From Xenoacremonium recifei (taxonomy: Eukaryota; Ascomycota; Sordariomycetes; Hypocreales; Nectriaceae): a DNA stretch of 64,000 bases. The stretch lies in assembly GCA_012184525.1 (NCBI GenBank), contig WOFQ01000057.1, positions 124,001 to 188,000 of the forward strand, read 5' to 3'. This document shows positions 12,567 to 23,275 of the stretch, in pieces. Each line of letters begins with the position of its first letter. Within the stretch, counting starts at the first letter, position 1. The notes under the pieces were generated by a model. That model did not search any database and was not told where the DNA came from. It worked only from the letters and a program-made list of their open reading frames with translations. The translations under genes were made by a program, and so were the position numbers.

Positions 12567-12943
12567 CGCACTCTGTGCAAAAGGCCTAGAGTTTGACGTG
12601 AAAATTTACGGTTTCTCTATAAATAGATAGTTGTAATACGAAAGCCTACGTGATGAATAGTGACTATATTTGTGCGGAGGCTCTATTACATATTCTTAGC
12701 GCCGCTCACAACTCACAACGCGTGATGTCGCCATCATATAGATATCAAACAAGAAAGCGAGGAGATTGTCAAACTCGACAAGATCTGAAAAAGCTCTTTC
12801 AAAGCATGAAAGTCTCATTTAAAACGGTGAAGAAGTTCCAGGATGTCCGCTCGAATTTTACGTGAAGCCCTGGTAACATCATGTCCTACTGATTGGCAGA
12901 GTAAAAATCTTCATGCCAATTACCATCCCTTGATGTATCCCGA
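12567..12943. other. Intergenic, tail-to-tail
   Basis: This is the shared 3' region of the transporter and the AflR-like regulator. I see no gene in it. Confidence 0.5.
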
Positions 12944-14127
12944 TCAAGCTTCTCGTAATGTCGACAAACCAGACTTAGCTTTGGCTACAATTTTGGCATG
13001 CTCAGTCCGGAGCCACGCACCAAGATTCATGAACAAGCTTGCATCGGTCGCCATGGAAACTGACTCTATTGCAGCCGGACAACAGTCGGTTTGGCGTGGT
13101 GTACTGTCTCCCAGAGAACCGAAGGAGTCGATTAAGCTATCCACCCTTTTCAGCTCGCCCAGGATCAAACGGTATGTTATCGCTGTTTGCAAATCGGAGT
13201 CGTCGCTTTGGAAGCCTCCAACCATGACAGGTGTAGGAAGTACCGATACGCCACTATCCTTATCCTTGCTAAGAGCAGCTGTATTGAGCATCTCGGCCAT
13301 TTCTGATGGTGAGGCAGACGGGCACGAATTGGCCGACGGCGCCGCCACGGGAATTGTGTCGAAGACGGCTTCTCGATACCACAAGAGGACACGAGATATT
13401 ACGGACGCATACAGCATAGCATTGTGCGGCGATCTTGCACACGGGCATTTGAACAGCAAGCCGAGACGCCCGACGACATCGCGATTACGCGTCAAGACAG
13501 ATCCCAGATCAAGTATGCGGGCAGGAACTCCATCCGAGGCTGGGCTGGAAGGATTTGCACAGTACAGCCGTCGCATGATGTCCTTGGACTTTTGTGTGCA
13601 ATAAAGGCGATCTTCTGTTGCAGCCGTTCCTGTTGTGCCAAATGAGCCCCCGGTTATCCCCGGGCTGAAGTCACTCTGAGAAGTGTCGCGGTCTGATGAA
13701 ACAGGCTGAAGAAGGTCCAAGCTGTCAAAGTCATCGAAAGGAAACCAGGGCTGAAGATCCCCATGCGGCATCGGAAACTGACAGTTCACGGCTGCGGCGT
13801 CCTCCGGAAAGGTAAACATGTTCATATCAGAGATGCCAGGCCGGGCGTCGGCTCTTTCGGGCTCAATAACGCGCTGAGGGATAGGCGACTGAAGAGCAAA
13901 GCGTTTCCTCGGAGGCTTGCCAGCTTTTCGAGACACTCCGTAGACACATCTCTCGCCTTGGGAGATACAACGTCTACAGGACGGCTGGCTTCGGTCGCAT
14001 TTGATCTTCAGGCTGGAGTGTCAGCAATGGATTCCCAGGGTTTGTTCTTCGCCTGATCTACCTTGGCCTCTCCACATGCGTCGCAACTTGACCGTAGTCG
14101 AGGCTGAAGAGAGTATTTTTGGGACAT
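12944..14127 (-). CDS. AflR-type Zn(II)2Cys6 transcription factor
   Basis: Two exons (14127-14062 and 14005-12944; intron 14006-14061) encode 375 residues. The intron splits the DNA-binding domain. Once it is removed, a C-x2-C-x6-C-x6-C-x2-C-x6-C cluster appears at about residues 14-41 (CDAC, then KCD, then CRRC). A basic linker, KPPRKR, follows. The C-terminal half contains the FKCPCARSPHN...ISRVLLWYREAV block typical of the aflatoxin-regulator (AflR) domain. Such proteins activate genes of a neighbouring or distant secondary-metabolite cluster. The length matches the family (about 370-440). The target is unknown because no backbone synthase lies in the window. Confidence 0.9.
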
Positions 14128-14621
14128 TTTCACATATTAAGAGAGTAATTTGCTAACGCGTCGGTGACTCTTTAAAAAAAAAATAAGAGGGAGGTTTCTG
14201 CCTGCTGACTGTTGGTTCTCGAAGGATTCCGCTATCAGGGACCGGACGAAGAGTAAGACCGATAACAAGTAGCGCTTAAGGCCCGCTACCCTACACCTAG
14301 CTGCTAATTTTACTTCTCTATAAAACATTGGGCATTCGGACTTTCCGTTGTGGAATAAATAATCCCTAATTAGTTACTCCCCGAGATACATAATCGTTTT
14401 ATGTGTTCTGTAAGGTACTTAATGGTCGGGATAAGTAAATCATTGTCACATCTGCAAAGACTAGAGGAGCGGACTCGCAATTTTGCAGGATGATCAAGAT
14501 CTATAGCTTTGTTGCGAAGGACAATCGTCCTCACCATACGTGGCGTGCAGACTCTAAGTTTTCTTTGGGCTTCTAACCCGTTGAACTATCACTTATGTCG
14601 TGCATTTCTCGGGAATATCTT
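14128..14621. promoter_or_regulatory. Upstream region of the AflR-like gene
   Basis: It contains a nine- to ten-base A run near 14174. I could not identify a binding site with confidence. Confidence 0.35.
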
Positions 14622-16161
14622 TCACTCAGGCTTGCGACCATAAACGTAGCGAACGGTCATGTACCCGTGAATCCTGCGATCGCGCAGAACCTTACGCATC
14701 TCCATTAGAAAGACCTGGTACTCGTCTTTTGGCCACTGAAGGACGTTATGCCAGAGCATCAGGGTATACCCTGCGAGAGGGCGTTAGCACCACAGTTCGA
14801 ATCTCCAAGAAATAAAGGGATACTAGCCTTCGATGTCATTCTCTAGAGTCAGTTTGACGAATCTGCCAATTTCCGCCATATCTGGATCCTTGGCCCAACC
14901 GCTGACTGGGAACTGCAGTAGAACATTCAGCAGTGTTCTCTTTGCATAGATTAAAAACCAACAATATTTACCTTGTAATTCACGCTCTTAACTTCAGTGA
15001 AGCCCGCTTCTTCAAACCCCTTCTCCTGCAAGTTGCCATCCTGGACGTAGAACGGGGTTCCGAGTTTCTTGCCGCCTTCGTCATAGAGCTTCGCCCATGT
15101 CTTCAAAGCGGCGTTATCATCGGTTGTACCGTCGTCACTGCGGATGCGGACATCAGCTTCGCAAGACTGTACCCAACCACCAGGAGCGCAGCAACGGTAT
15201 GCCTCCTTGAATAAAGCAGACCAGTTGCTGATGGCACCAAATAGATAGCGGATGTGGATAAAGTCGAAAGTATCATTCTTCCAGCTCCAAGTGAGTTGTG
15301 CATCATCGATTTCGAACTTCACGTTAGGGGGAACCCATTCTGGTTGGATGGGAGAAAGGTCTGAGCCAATGACCTCAGTTTGCGGATATTGGTCTGCAAA
15401 ATCGCTATGAGGTGATTAGCTGAGGCTTTTCCGACAAGGAGGTGACGCAGGTATACATTGCCCAGATGCCTAATCAAATTTTAGCTGCTGCCTTCTTTTG
15501 CTTTCTTGGGATAGAGACTGTACCTGTTCCAGTACCAACATCCAAGACTTTCTAAGCAATCGCTGTGTTAGGTTTACGTTTCGATGAGTCTCCTCAGCGC
15601 TGGCTTACCTTGCAGTCGTCGCCAATGGGAGCGAGAAATAGTTTCCCGCCAAGCAAAAGCGTCAGCGAATGATGGCTAAAATGGGAATATTAGCGAAAGC
15701 AGAGCATTTCTCGTAGAAGCACCTGACTTTATGTCCACCGATTCGCGTTGCCGCTCATCGTTTGGTGTAAAGTATTCAGTTGGATGGCGGTCGCTATGGT
15801 AGGTACGTCCTTGAAAGGTGCGATACTCCAGGATGCTAGCCGTGATAGATGCAGTTGAGCTTGCACTGAATGACTCCAGTTAGCGAGGCACCATGGTCTG
15901 GGAAAAGTGATATCTGACGCATCGTCACCGAGGGCAGAGTCCCCATCGGTTTCAACTTCCTCTTCCTACAAGCAAAGGGTGTCATGTGAGTGATTCATCC
16001 TGTTGGTAGAACAGGGACAGCCTTACCTCGGGATCTGGGCCAGGGACCAGCTCCGGCTGAGGTGCATCCGTAGGCACTGTCGGGGAGGTGGAGCTCTCCT
16101 TAGGACTCGCGGGATCACCCGCAGCGGGCCGCTTGCCCGGGGATGTCGGTTCATCAGACAT
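14622..16161 (-). CDS. LaeA-like SAM-dependent methyltransferase, nine exons
   Basis: Exons are 16161-16027, 15965-15919, 15865-15728, 15675-15609, 15551-15524, 15469-15457, 15404-14972, 14912-14828 and 14770-14622, giving 364 residues. An acidic, Pro/Ser-rich N terminus precedes ASILEYRTFQGRTYH, the family's usual lead-in. SAM-binding motif I (VLDVGTGTG) is at residues 131-139, followed by ADQYPQTEVIGSDLSP, FDFIHIRYLFGAI and a C terminus ending RYVYGRKPE. This group (LaeA/TdiE-like) includes regulators and tailoring enzymes of fungal secondary metabolism. The model implies a 13-base exon and a GC-AG intron (14771-14827). The second and third donors are GTCAGA and GTCAGG, weaker than usual but giving the conserved protein. 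Confidence 0.85.
14771..14827 (-). other. Non-canonical GC-AG intron in the methyltransferase gene
   Basis: The exon ends GAAG and the intron begins GCTAGT, with branch-like GCTAAC and acceptor CGCAG. Only this join gives the conserved NDIEGYTLMLW segment. No GT donor nearby keeps the frame. Confidence 0.65.
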
Positions 16162-17191
16162 GACGACAATAATTTGGAAGAAGATAGATTACGAGCGGAC
16201 AGAATTTGAGGGATTATTGATTGTAGAAGGTGTCAGGCACATGAGTCCCTCTTACCCCTCACTCGCAGATGGAAAAGGTACCAGGATAGAGACCCTGGTC
16301 AACCAAAATATGCAGTTGGCTGCACGTCCATTGGCCGAGTTACGTTCTTCCCTGCCAACAGCAGATATGACAATTGTTCATTGGCTCGGTTAGCTTTCAA
16401 AGAGCTATCCTGTCATCATGTCGCCTGATGCTCCATAGTTCTTTGGGTGTTTGAAGGACGATCAAGAGCGGATGATGACTTTTCAGGAGGAATCACTTCA
16501 TAACAACATCAATCTGTATCTGAATGGGAAATGCGGCCAGGGCTATGGACAGGGCTTTTCCGATACTAAGCTCGAGTTGTTGAAGGTCACAGCACGGCTT
16601 CTCCGACGTAGCTCTATGACTGTGAGAGAATTAACCCCGCATGTCAGAAAGAAATAATAACCTGGTGATTGGCCACACCTTGGAACCACAACATCTTCTT
16701 TAGAACCATCTCTGCTCTGTCAGCTCTACCTGAAATATATTTTAAACCTCTGTAATAGGGGTAGCTTCGCCGCCGCAAAGGCACCGAGGGCACTTCAATG
16801 ACCTACAGCCTTTCCTTATAACTTATTGACACAGTTCAAAGCCAAGCTTGAAAGTTTGCTTTTTTCCCCCTTCTTGCACGAAATGCTTTAAGAGCTTCCA
16901 ACCTATGTTTGGGTAAAAGCATTGTAGAATTACTTTGTCTGGAGGAGTACGAAATCTTTCCATTTTCCAATAGAAGAGTCGAGAGCGAAGGCTCCGTAGA
17001 GTCACGATCTAGCAATCAATTGGAACCGATATTCACATGTCAATGATTGAAGTAAATGCAGCATATTATTAGCCAATTAATTAAACCGTTTGTTCCATGT
17101 TCATATCAAGGTAAACTTAGAGTCGCATAAGCCTAGTTAACGCATGTCCATTCCTAAGTACAGTGTTCGTCCAGACATCAGTGTAACTCAT
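16162..17191. other. Intergenic, upstream of the methyltransferase
   Basis: Only short ORFs without protein-like composition are present. I see no repeats. It serves as promoter for the methyltransferase and 3' flank for the protease. Confidence 0.5.
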
Positions 17192-18644
17192 TTACTGAGT
17201 TGTGGGAGGAGTCAGGTTCTGAGTTGCCTGAATCTTAGGAACCAAGCCAAATCGCTGGTTACCCTGATCCCAGATCTAGTTCTTGTCAGTATACTCAAGT
17301 GAACTTAAAGCGAAGAAGTAACCTACCGCATAGACGGACTTCAGGAACGTGTCGCCGAGGATGTCGAAAGTCATGCTTCCCCTTGACTGAACTCCGCCGT
17401 ACCAAGTGTTGTTGTCTGCAGAAGCGAAGGCCAAGTCCTCTGGTTGAATGACAAATTCCGTGTCTCCAACAGCAACCTTGAATTCTGGGAGGTCTTCAAC
17501 CTTTGTGCTTGTGGGGAAGACGTAGCCCTGCTGGCTTGAATCGTAGGTGGCCCCAGGAATGGCCTTGTACAAAGCCTCGCACACCTCGTCTGAGACCAGG
17601 GCTAGGGTGGTGCCAGTGTCGGCAATAGCGGTGTTGCTTGACTGCGTGATAGTCTTTCCGTTGATGGAGCAAGTGGTGGAAGGGAACATCCAGAAACCCT
17701 GAGAAGAATCAATATTGGTCCAGGCAATGTCTTGTCCGGAGCTCGAGACAAGATCGGTATCAATGTAGCCGAATGTGTAAAACGAATCAGGAGCGTTTGC
17801 ATCTCTGTCGCTGTAGAACGCCGAGGTGAAGAGCTGAGCATCCTTGGGAATGTCACCTTGGCTCATCATATTGGCCACGGGAGTGTTGGCGGGAGTCGAC
17901 TTTCCGTTCGTCATAACGGTGTTGATCTGGGGGAAGGCCAGGCCAAGAAGACCGTCACCAGTACCCTGTGCAAACTGCTGAGCGAGCTGCTTGGCAAGCT
18001 CAACAGTCTGGTTTTTAATGGTCAAGCCACCGATAGTCACATCGTCAGTCCCGCAGTCTCCGGATGCTGAGCTGCCATCGCCATAAGAGATTTTCCATGT
18101 CTCGTCAGTGAGCGCTTTGAACGTCGAGGAAGCAGAAGAATCGAAGACATTGTGGTTCTTCTGGACGCTCTCGCTCAACTCAGTCGAGAAGACCTGGGAA
18201 CGACTTATAAGCGCCACATTCTGAATCGTACAACATGATACTCACCCATAGGTCTGCAGAGCCGGTGTCAAAATCCAGCTGGAATTTCTGTGCGGGAGTA
18301 CCAATTGAAACCTCGCACAGATACATGGAGTCTGACTGCTGGTCCTCCGCTGTTACCTCTCCGGTCTGGGTCCCTTCAGCATCTAGCTTCTTCTGGAGGA
18401 CCTTTGTCTTGTAGGCCCGTCCACCCAAAGCCGCATGGAATCTAGGATGGGCGAGTCCCCGCTGCTTGATCTGATGGGCCTGGAAGTACGGCCCAGGCTT
18501 AGTAGGCTCGAAGCCAAATCGATTGAGAAGGTAGACATAGGACTTGGTGCCGTGCTTCTTGTAGTTCTTGTTCGGCACCGCCCGGATTTTGCTCAGGCCA
18601 CGTTCGACTCTGAACTTGGACTGCAGTTGATAGATAGCCTCCAT
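17192..18644 (-). CDS. Pepsin-like aspartic protease without a signal peptide
   Basis: Three exons (18644-18246, 18193-17327, 17275-17192) encode 449 residues. Catalytic aspartates are at D126 (DFDTGSADLW) and about D325 (AIADTGTT). The flap region WKISYGDGSSASG and the ending ILGDTFLKSVYAIWDQGNQRFGL confirm family A1. The last intron (17276-17326) can be read through to a stop, but splicing restores the conserved C terminus. The N terminus is a Lys-rich segment of about 100 residues that looks like a propeptide (KFRVERGLSKIRAVPNKNYKK), yet no hydrophobic signal sequence precedes it at the first ATG. Either a small upstream exon is missing from my model or the enzyme is intracellular. A TATAAA-like element lies near 18751. 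Confidence 0.9.
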
Positions 18645-20378
18645 ATTGATTTGTGTGTTTAAAGATTTCAATGTAATTTCTGAAAACGATTAACTGGCTT
18701 TCTGAAAGATGAGATGCACTAGATCCGGAACTAACGGGGAAAACGGAGAATTTATACAACGGGGATGCGATACATGCCGGCAGATCCAGTATCAAGATCA
18801 CACGTTGCGATCCACCGCCTCGTGATATCTTCCTGCCTATATGAGCAGGGGAGACCAAGTAGCAATCCCAATAGAGTCTACGGTACTATCGCTCTGGGCC
18901 TGTTTTAGATACACCTTTCTTCCTGCTTTCGTCACTTTAGACCAACCGCCGGGCGTTGAATCGACACAGTCCTTGGCACGGACTCGCCAGCTCATGCACT
19001 CAACCCCGTGATGTTCCTGTTCATGCACAAATACTCTGGTTTCAGCTTGTCGATCTTATGCCGATATGCCGAGGTCGCATGTTAGTCCGTGTGTTGGATG
19101 GTCTGTGTTGGAGGAACTTCAGCTTGCTTGGTCTCTCGTGGAGTCTACCCAAAACGATGAGCTGGCATTTTGCATCAGGATCGGGGCAAATCAGGCTCTA
19201 GAGAATGACGGCCTGCCCCGGTTCACCCACTTTATTCAAGACTGCCGAGGGTGGTGCGGCGTCATCGCCTCCAAGTAGTTGATGGATGTAACTAAAATAG
19301 GAAGCTGAAAATAGTCCGTCCATATGGAAGCCGATAAGCCATCCGCCACGCCACGGGGGAGAGGTCTGTTCATCCCCGGGCTCGCCAGCAAGGACTGGCT
19401 CGTGAGAATACCTGGGTTTGACGTCACGATGTTCTTACATTTTATGTTATAGGTTGCGACGTACGCGCAATGGATGGCGATGAGTTACGCAGCCTTTCGC
19501 GATTCCAAGTCTGGTGCAGTGACGTGATGCTTTTGGGCCGGCGCTTCGGCGAGAAGGACACGAGACGTCTGCTGGGTCGAGAGGCGATCAGCCGCGTTCC
19601 TTGTTTCTTCTTTGACCGTTACCGTGATACTTTCGCCATCCACTGCCGACGTGTTGCTATATTTGGGGCATGGAAATGAAGAAGCGATTCGACAAACACG
19701 TTGAACGTAGGGATCAAAAGAGAGGGATCGAAGAAGGAAGTCTTTATCGATGGAGGAGCGCAGGCGTGTCGGGGTCTTTGCAATCTAACACCTAGGTATG
19801 GTAGAACGGCTCCGACGCCCGAAGTTTTCTTTGTTTTTGGCGCAGAGGAAGACGCATAGGTATTGTCCCGTGTTAAAATAAAGAGTCCGAGTCCGGAGGT
19901 GCCTGAGTTGATCCGATTCCGGCTTACGGGAGCTCAACTCAATGGATATAGTAAGTGCTTAATGGCATTTGAGTAAAGATAGGTCAGATTCATCTATGCT
20001 TACATTTCCCGCGGGCGGTAAATCTCCCCGTGCCGTAGCTAGTGGTTCGGAATCGCATCCATAAGCGAGTGCGCCTAAGTCCGGCACTGCTTCGAGCGCT
20101 AACAGGGCTTCAAGGGCTGGCACCTTAGTTCGGTCTCGCACCCGCTCTGCTCGCACTCGCATGGTCGGGGCATTTTTGGCCCTTGTTTACTCCGTACAGG
20201 GGTGAAGTTGCTCAACTCGAGCCTCAAGCAATGCGATGAGCATTGGGTATTTGACCGAGAAAATGATATAAAGCCACGATGACGGATCGTTAGAAGATAG
20301 ATCAATTGATTCTATAACCTAAAACAACAGCAGAGTCCTGATTAACCCAACCTCCTGAAGAGCCAACGATCATCTACA
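18645..20378. promoter_or_regulatory. Long divergent intergenic region
   Basis: It separates the protease and NmrA-like genes. A TATAAA on the minus strand (18751-18756) serves the protease, and TATAAAG at 20267-20273 serves the NmrA-like gene. The repeat 9-mer TACTCCGTA is at 20188-20196. ORFs such as 19470-19679 have no recognisable features, and I do not call a gene. Confidence 0.45.
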
Positions 20379-21275
20379 ATGGCATCCCCGCACAAAACTA
20401 TCCTGGTTACTGGCGCCACTGGCAAGCAAGGTGGCGCTGTAATTGACAACATATTGTCCGCATCTTCCCCGTTCAACATTGTGGCTGTGACCCGCGACCT
20501 CGCGAGCTCTAGGGCGCGGAAGCTCGCGTCTTTGCCCAACGTCACAGTCATTGAAGGCGACATGTCAAAGCCCGACGACATTTTCAACAAATCAGGTTCG
20601 ATCTGGGGAGTCTTCAGCGTCCAGATCAACTCAGAAGCAGAGGAGCAGCAAGGGAAAGCCCTAGTGGATGCTGCGGTAATGAATGGCGTTGAGCATTTCG
20701 TCTACTCATCGGGAGACCGCGGCGGACCCGAAAAGTCCCCTCAGAATCCGACATATGTGAAGAACTTCATCGCCAAGCATGCAATCGAGAAGCATCTGGA
20801 GCAACGCGCAGCCAAGAGTCCACAGAGAATGACTTACACCATTCTCCGCCCGGTTACTTTCTTCGACAACCTGAGCACCGATATTCATGGCAAAGGATTT
20901 GCACGGATGTGGAAGCAGCTAGGTCAAAAGAAGCTGCAGATGATTGCGACTCAAGACATTGGGTTCTTCGCTTTGCAAATCTTCATGCAACCGGAGAAGT
21001 ACAATAAAGCCGGGTTGACCCTCGTGGGAGACGAGCTCACGCAGCCAGAAGCGGATGCAATTTTTCAACAGGTCACAGGGAAGGCAATGGCAATGGCGCC
21101 ATGCCCAATAGCTAGCGCTGTGAAGTTCGTGTTGAAGGGGTCTGTGGGAGATATGTTTCGATGGTTCGAGGATGAAGGCTATGGTGGAGATGTCCAGAAA
21201 TGCCGGGAGGCAAATCCAAAGATGCAAGACTTTCGTGCCTGGATTGCAGAGAATAAGGATCGGTTCGTGAGCTGA
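20379..21275 (+). CDS. NmrA-family NAD(P)-binding protein
   Basis: A single exon encodes 298 residues. The Rossmann motif GATGKQG is at residues 12-18, and the segments WGVFSVQ and VEHFVYSSGDRGG are typical of NmrA-like proteins related to HSCARG. These sense NAD(P) redox state and modulate transcription factors, or act as reductases. The active-site Tyr of classical short-chain dehydrogenases is not in its usual YxxxK setting, which favours a sensor or regulator role. It differs clearly from the other NmrA-like gene at 4866-5777, so the two are not recent duplicates. It is convergent with the sulfatase gene, with 185 bases between the stops. Confidence 0.9.
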   Translation: MASPHKTILVTGATGKQGGAVIDNILSASSPFNIVAVTRDLASSRARKLASLPNVTVIEGDMSKPDDIFNKSGSIWGVFSVQINSEAEEQQGKALVDAAVMNGVEHFVYSSGDRGGPEKSPQNPTYVKNFIAKHAIEKHLEQRAAKSPQRMTYTILRPVTFFDNLSTDIHGKGFARMWKQLGQKKLQMIATQDIGFFALQIFMQPEKYNKAGLTLVGDELTQPEADAIFQQVTGKAMAMAPCPIASAVKFVLKGSVGDMFRWFEDEGYGGDVQKCREANPKMQDFRAWIAENKDRFVS

Positions 21276-21460
21276 AGTGGGTAGGCAGGAGGTGCTTTTG
21301 TACAAGATTTCCCTTGGAATGATAGCGAAGATAAAAATAATCTCTGTCAATAACTTTGCCCTTCAGTTTGTGACGAATTTCCTGATGGTATGCTACTTAT
21401 GAGTTCTTGCGAAGAGCTTTTTCTATTTATACATACTTCTCAACCACTGCACATCACATT

Positions 21461-23011
21461 TCATTGACCTTCGAGCGCCTTATGTACCGGTTCGTCTCCA
21501 ATTTCTGCCATCTTGTCGTCAAGCATCTTTGTCATCCTTTTTACAACATCCGCATACTTTGGGTCATTATAACAGTTAAAGAGCTCCAATGGATCTTCAA
21601 CGCAGTCGAAAAGCTCCCATTCCTTCTCTTCACCACCTGGCCTGGTCCCTTCCAGACCAAAAGATTCGTTATACCAATAAATTAGCTTATATCGTTGGTC
21701 TCGGACACCATAATGAGCGTATGCCTCATGAATGATGTCTCTGTGCATCCAATATCGGTGGTATGCAACCTGCTGCCAATCTTCAGGGGTTTTGCCTTTG
21801 AGAAGCTCCCGGAAAGATACTCCTTGCATATATGTTGGGATACGAGCTCCGGCAAAATCCAGCCATGTTGGGGCAAAATCCACGTTGCAGATTATGTCCT
21901 TGCAGATAGACTGCGGCTTAATTTCTCGTGGATATCGAATCATGAAGGGCATCTGAAAGCTTTCCTCATACATGAATCGCTTATCAAACCACCCGTGCTC
22001 TCCAAGAAAGAACCCCTGATCTGAAGTATACACGACGATAGTATCTTCAGCGAGGCCCTCGGCATCTAGCCAATCAAGCATGCGACCGACGTTGTCATCG
22101 ATGCTTTGAATGGTGCGCAAATATCGCTGCATGTAGCGCTGGAATTTCCATTCTGCCAATTCTTGTTGGGTTTTGAAGGTGAAAGCCTCTCCGGACTGCT
22201 TGCAAACCAGTTTAAGAGTTGTGACGTCTTCTGGAGCGGGTATCTTTCGATCATTCCACCACCAAATATCGATCATCTTCTCGCCAATGACACTTCGAGG
22301 GCCCTCGGGTTGGACAATACCGAGGTCACCATAAGTCAAATCTTCCGCAACTCTCATTTTTGCTACTTTAGCAGCATTTGCCCGGTTCTTGTAGTCATCT
22401 GTGAAAGTGTCCGGTAATCGTACAGGGTCCGTATACATGTCTTTGTGTTTTGAATCGTACTCCCAAGAGCGATGGGGGGCCTTATGGTGGCACATGAGAA
22501 AAAATGGTCGGGACTTATCCCGGCCTTCCATCCAACTGATACACTTATCAGTTATGATGTCGGTGGCATATCCAGGAATTCGTGTCGTTCCGGCGGGATC
22601 AATGAATTGGGGATCCCAATATTCTCCTTGGCCAGGAACCACGCTCCAATAGTCAAAACCAGTTGGTTCGTGGTCCTCTCCTTCGCCTAGGTGCCATTTC
22701 CCCACCATGGCTGTTTGGTAGGCCGCGGGGGATGACCTCAACTGCTTCGCGACATTGGGCAATCGCTTATTGATCTTTGAGTCCAGTGTCATGACGCCAT
22801 TGACGTGGTTGTGAGTCCCGCAGAGAATCGCAGCACGAGAAGGGGTACAAATGCTGTTTGTCACATAGCAGTGATCAAAGCGCATTCCCTCGTTCGCAAT
22901 CCTGTCTAAGTTGGGTGTTTTGTTGATCCCTGCGCCATAGCATGAGATGGACTTGGCAGCATGGTCATCCGCCATGATGAAGATGATGTTGGGAGGGCGT
23001 GTTGAGTCCAT
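21461..23011 (-). CDS. Type I sulfatase (formylglycine-dependent)
   Basis: This intronless gene encodes 516 residues. The N terminus, PPNIIFIMADDHAAKSISCYG, carries the paired metal-binding aspartates D15 and D16. The sulfatase signature C-T-P-S-R is at residues 55-59, where C55 would be converted to formylglycine. GKWHLG and TSDQGFFLGEHGWFDKRFMYEE provide the later metal and sulfate contacts. The overall pattern matches sulfatases that act on sulfated sugars or small esters rather than the short choline-sulfatase form. No signal peptide is seen, so action in the cytosol is likely. It lies just downstream of, and on the same strand as, the dual-cluster regulator. The substrate is unknown. Confidence 0.92.
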   Translation of the reverse strand: MDSTRPPNIIFIMADDHAAKSISCYGAGINKTPNLDRIANEGMRFDHCYVTNSICTPSRAAILCGTHNHVNGVMTLDSKINKRLPNVAKQLRSSPAAYQTAMVGKWHLGEGEDHEPTGFDYWSVVPGQGEYWDPQFIDPAGTTRIPGYATDIITDKCISWMEGRDKSRPFFLMCHHKAPHRSWEYDSKHKDMYTDPVRLPDTFTDDYKNRANAAKVAKMRVAEDLTYGDLGIVQPEGPRSVIGEKMIDIWWWNDRKIPAPEDVTTLKLVCKQSGEAFTFKTQQELAEWKFQRYMQRYLRTIQSIDDNVGRMLDWLDAEGLAEDTIVVYTSDQGFFLGEHGWFDKRFMYEESFQMPFMIRYPREIKPQSICKDIICNVDFAPTWLDFAGARIPTYMQGVSFRELLKGKTPEDWQQVAYHRYWMHRDIIHEAYAHYGVRDQRYKLIYWYNESFGLEGTRPGGEEKEWELFDCVEDPLELFNCYNDPKYADVVKRMTKMLDDKMAEIGDEPVHKALEGQ

Positions 23012-23275
23012 GACTGCAGGCGTTGGTTAACCCGGGAGACAAACTTGTTTCTGGACGATCGGGGATGTATTTGGGGTGTATTAGGTAGTCAACAGCACCA
23101 TGGCTTATTCTAAGGACTTTATAATCCTAACAAATCCACATCCAGAGAAATCCAAGAATCCGGATCTCGGGAAACGCCCTGAATGGGGCTTCACGCTAGT
23201 CATCTGGTGATGTCGGTAGTCGGAAATCCTCCGGCCCACCGTCCATAGCCATGTGACGAAAAACGCGACTCGCAA

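Noticed and set aside
14776..14815. GTTCGAATC, which resembles a tRNA T-arm
   Set aside because: It lies inside an intron and no matching cloverleaf could be built around it.
17276..17327. Alternative C terminus of the protease ending LEYTDKN
   Set aside because: It reads through a 51-base intron; splicing gives the conserved WDQGNQRFGL ending.
19470..19679. 69-residue ORF in the long divergent spacer
   Set aside because: Arg-rich composition, no homology I recognise and no flanking exons; probably chance.
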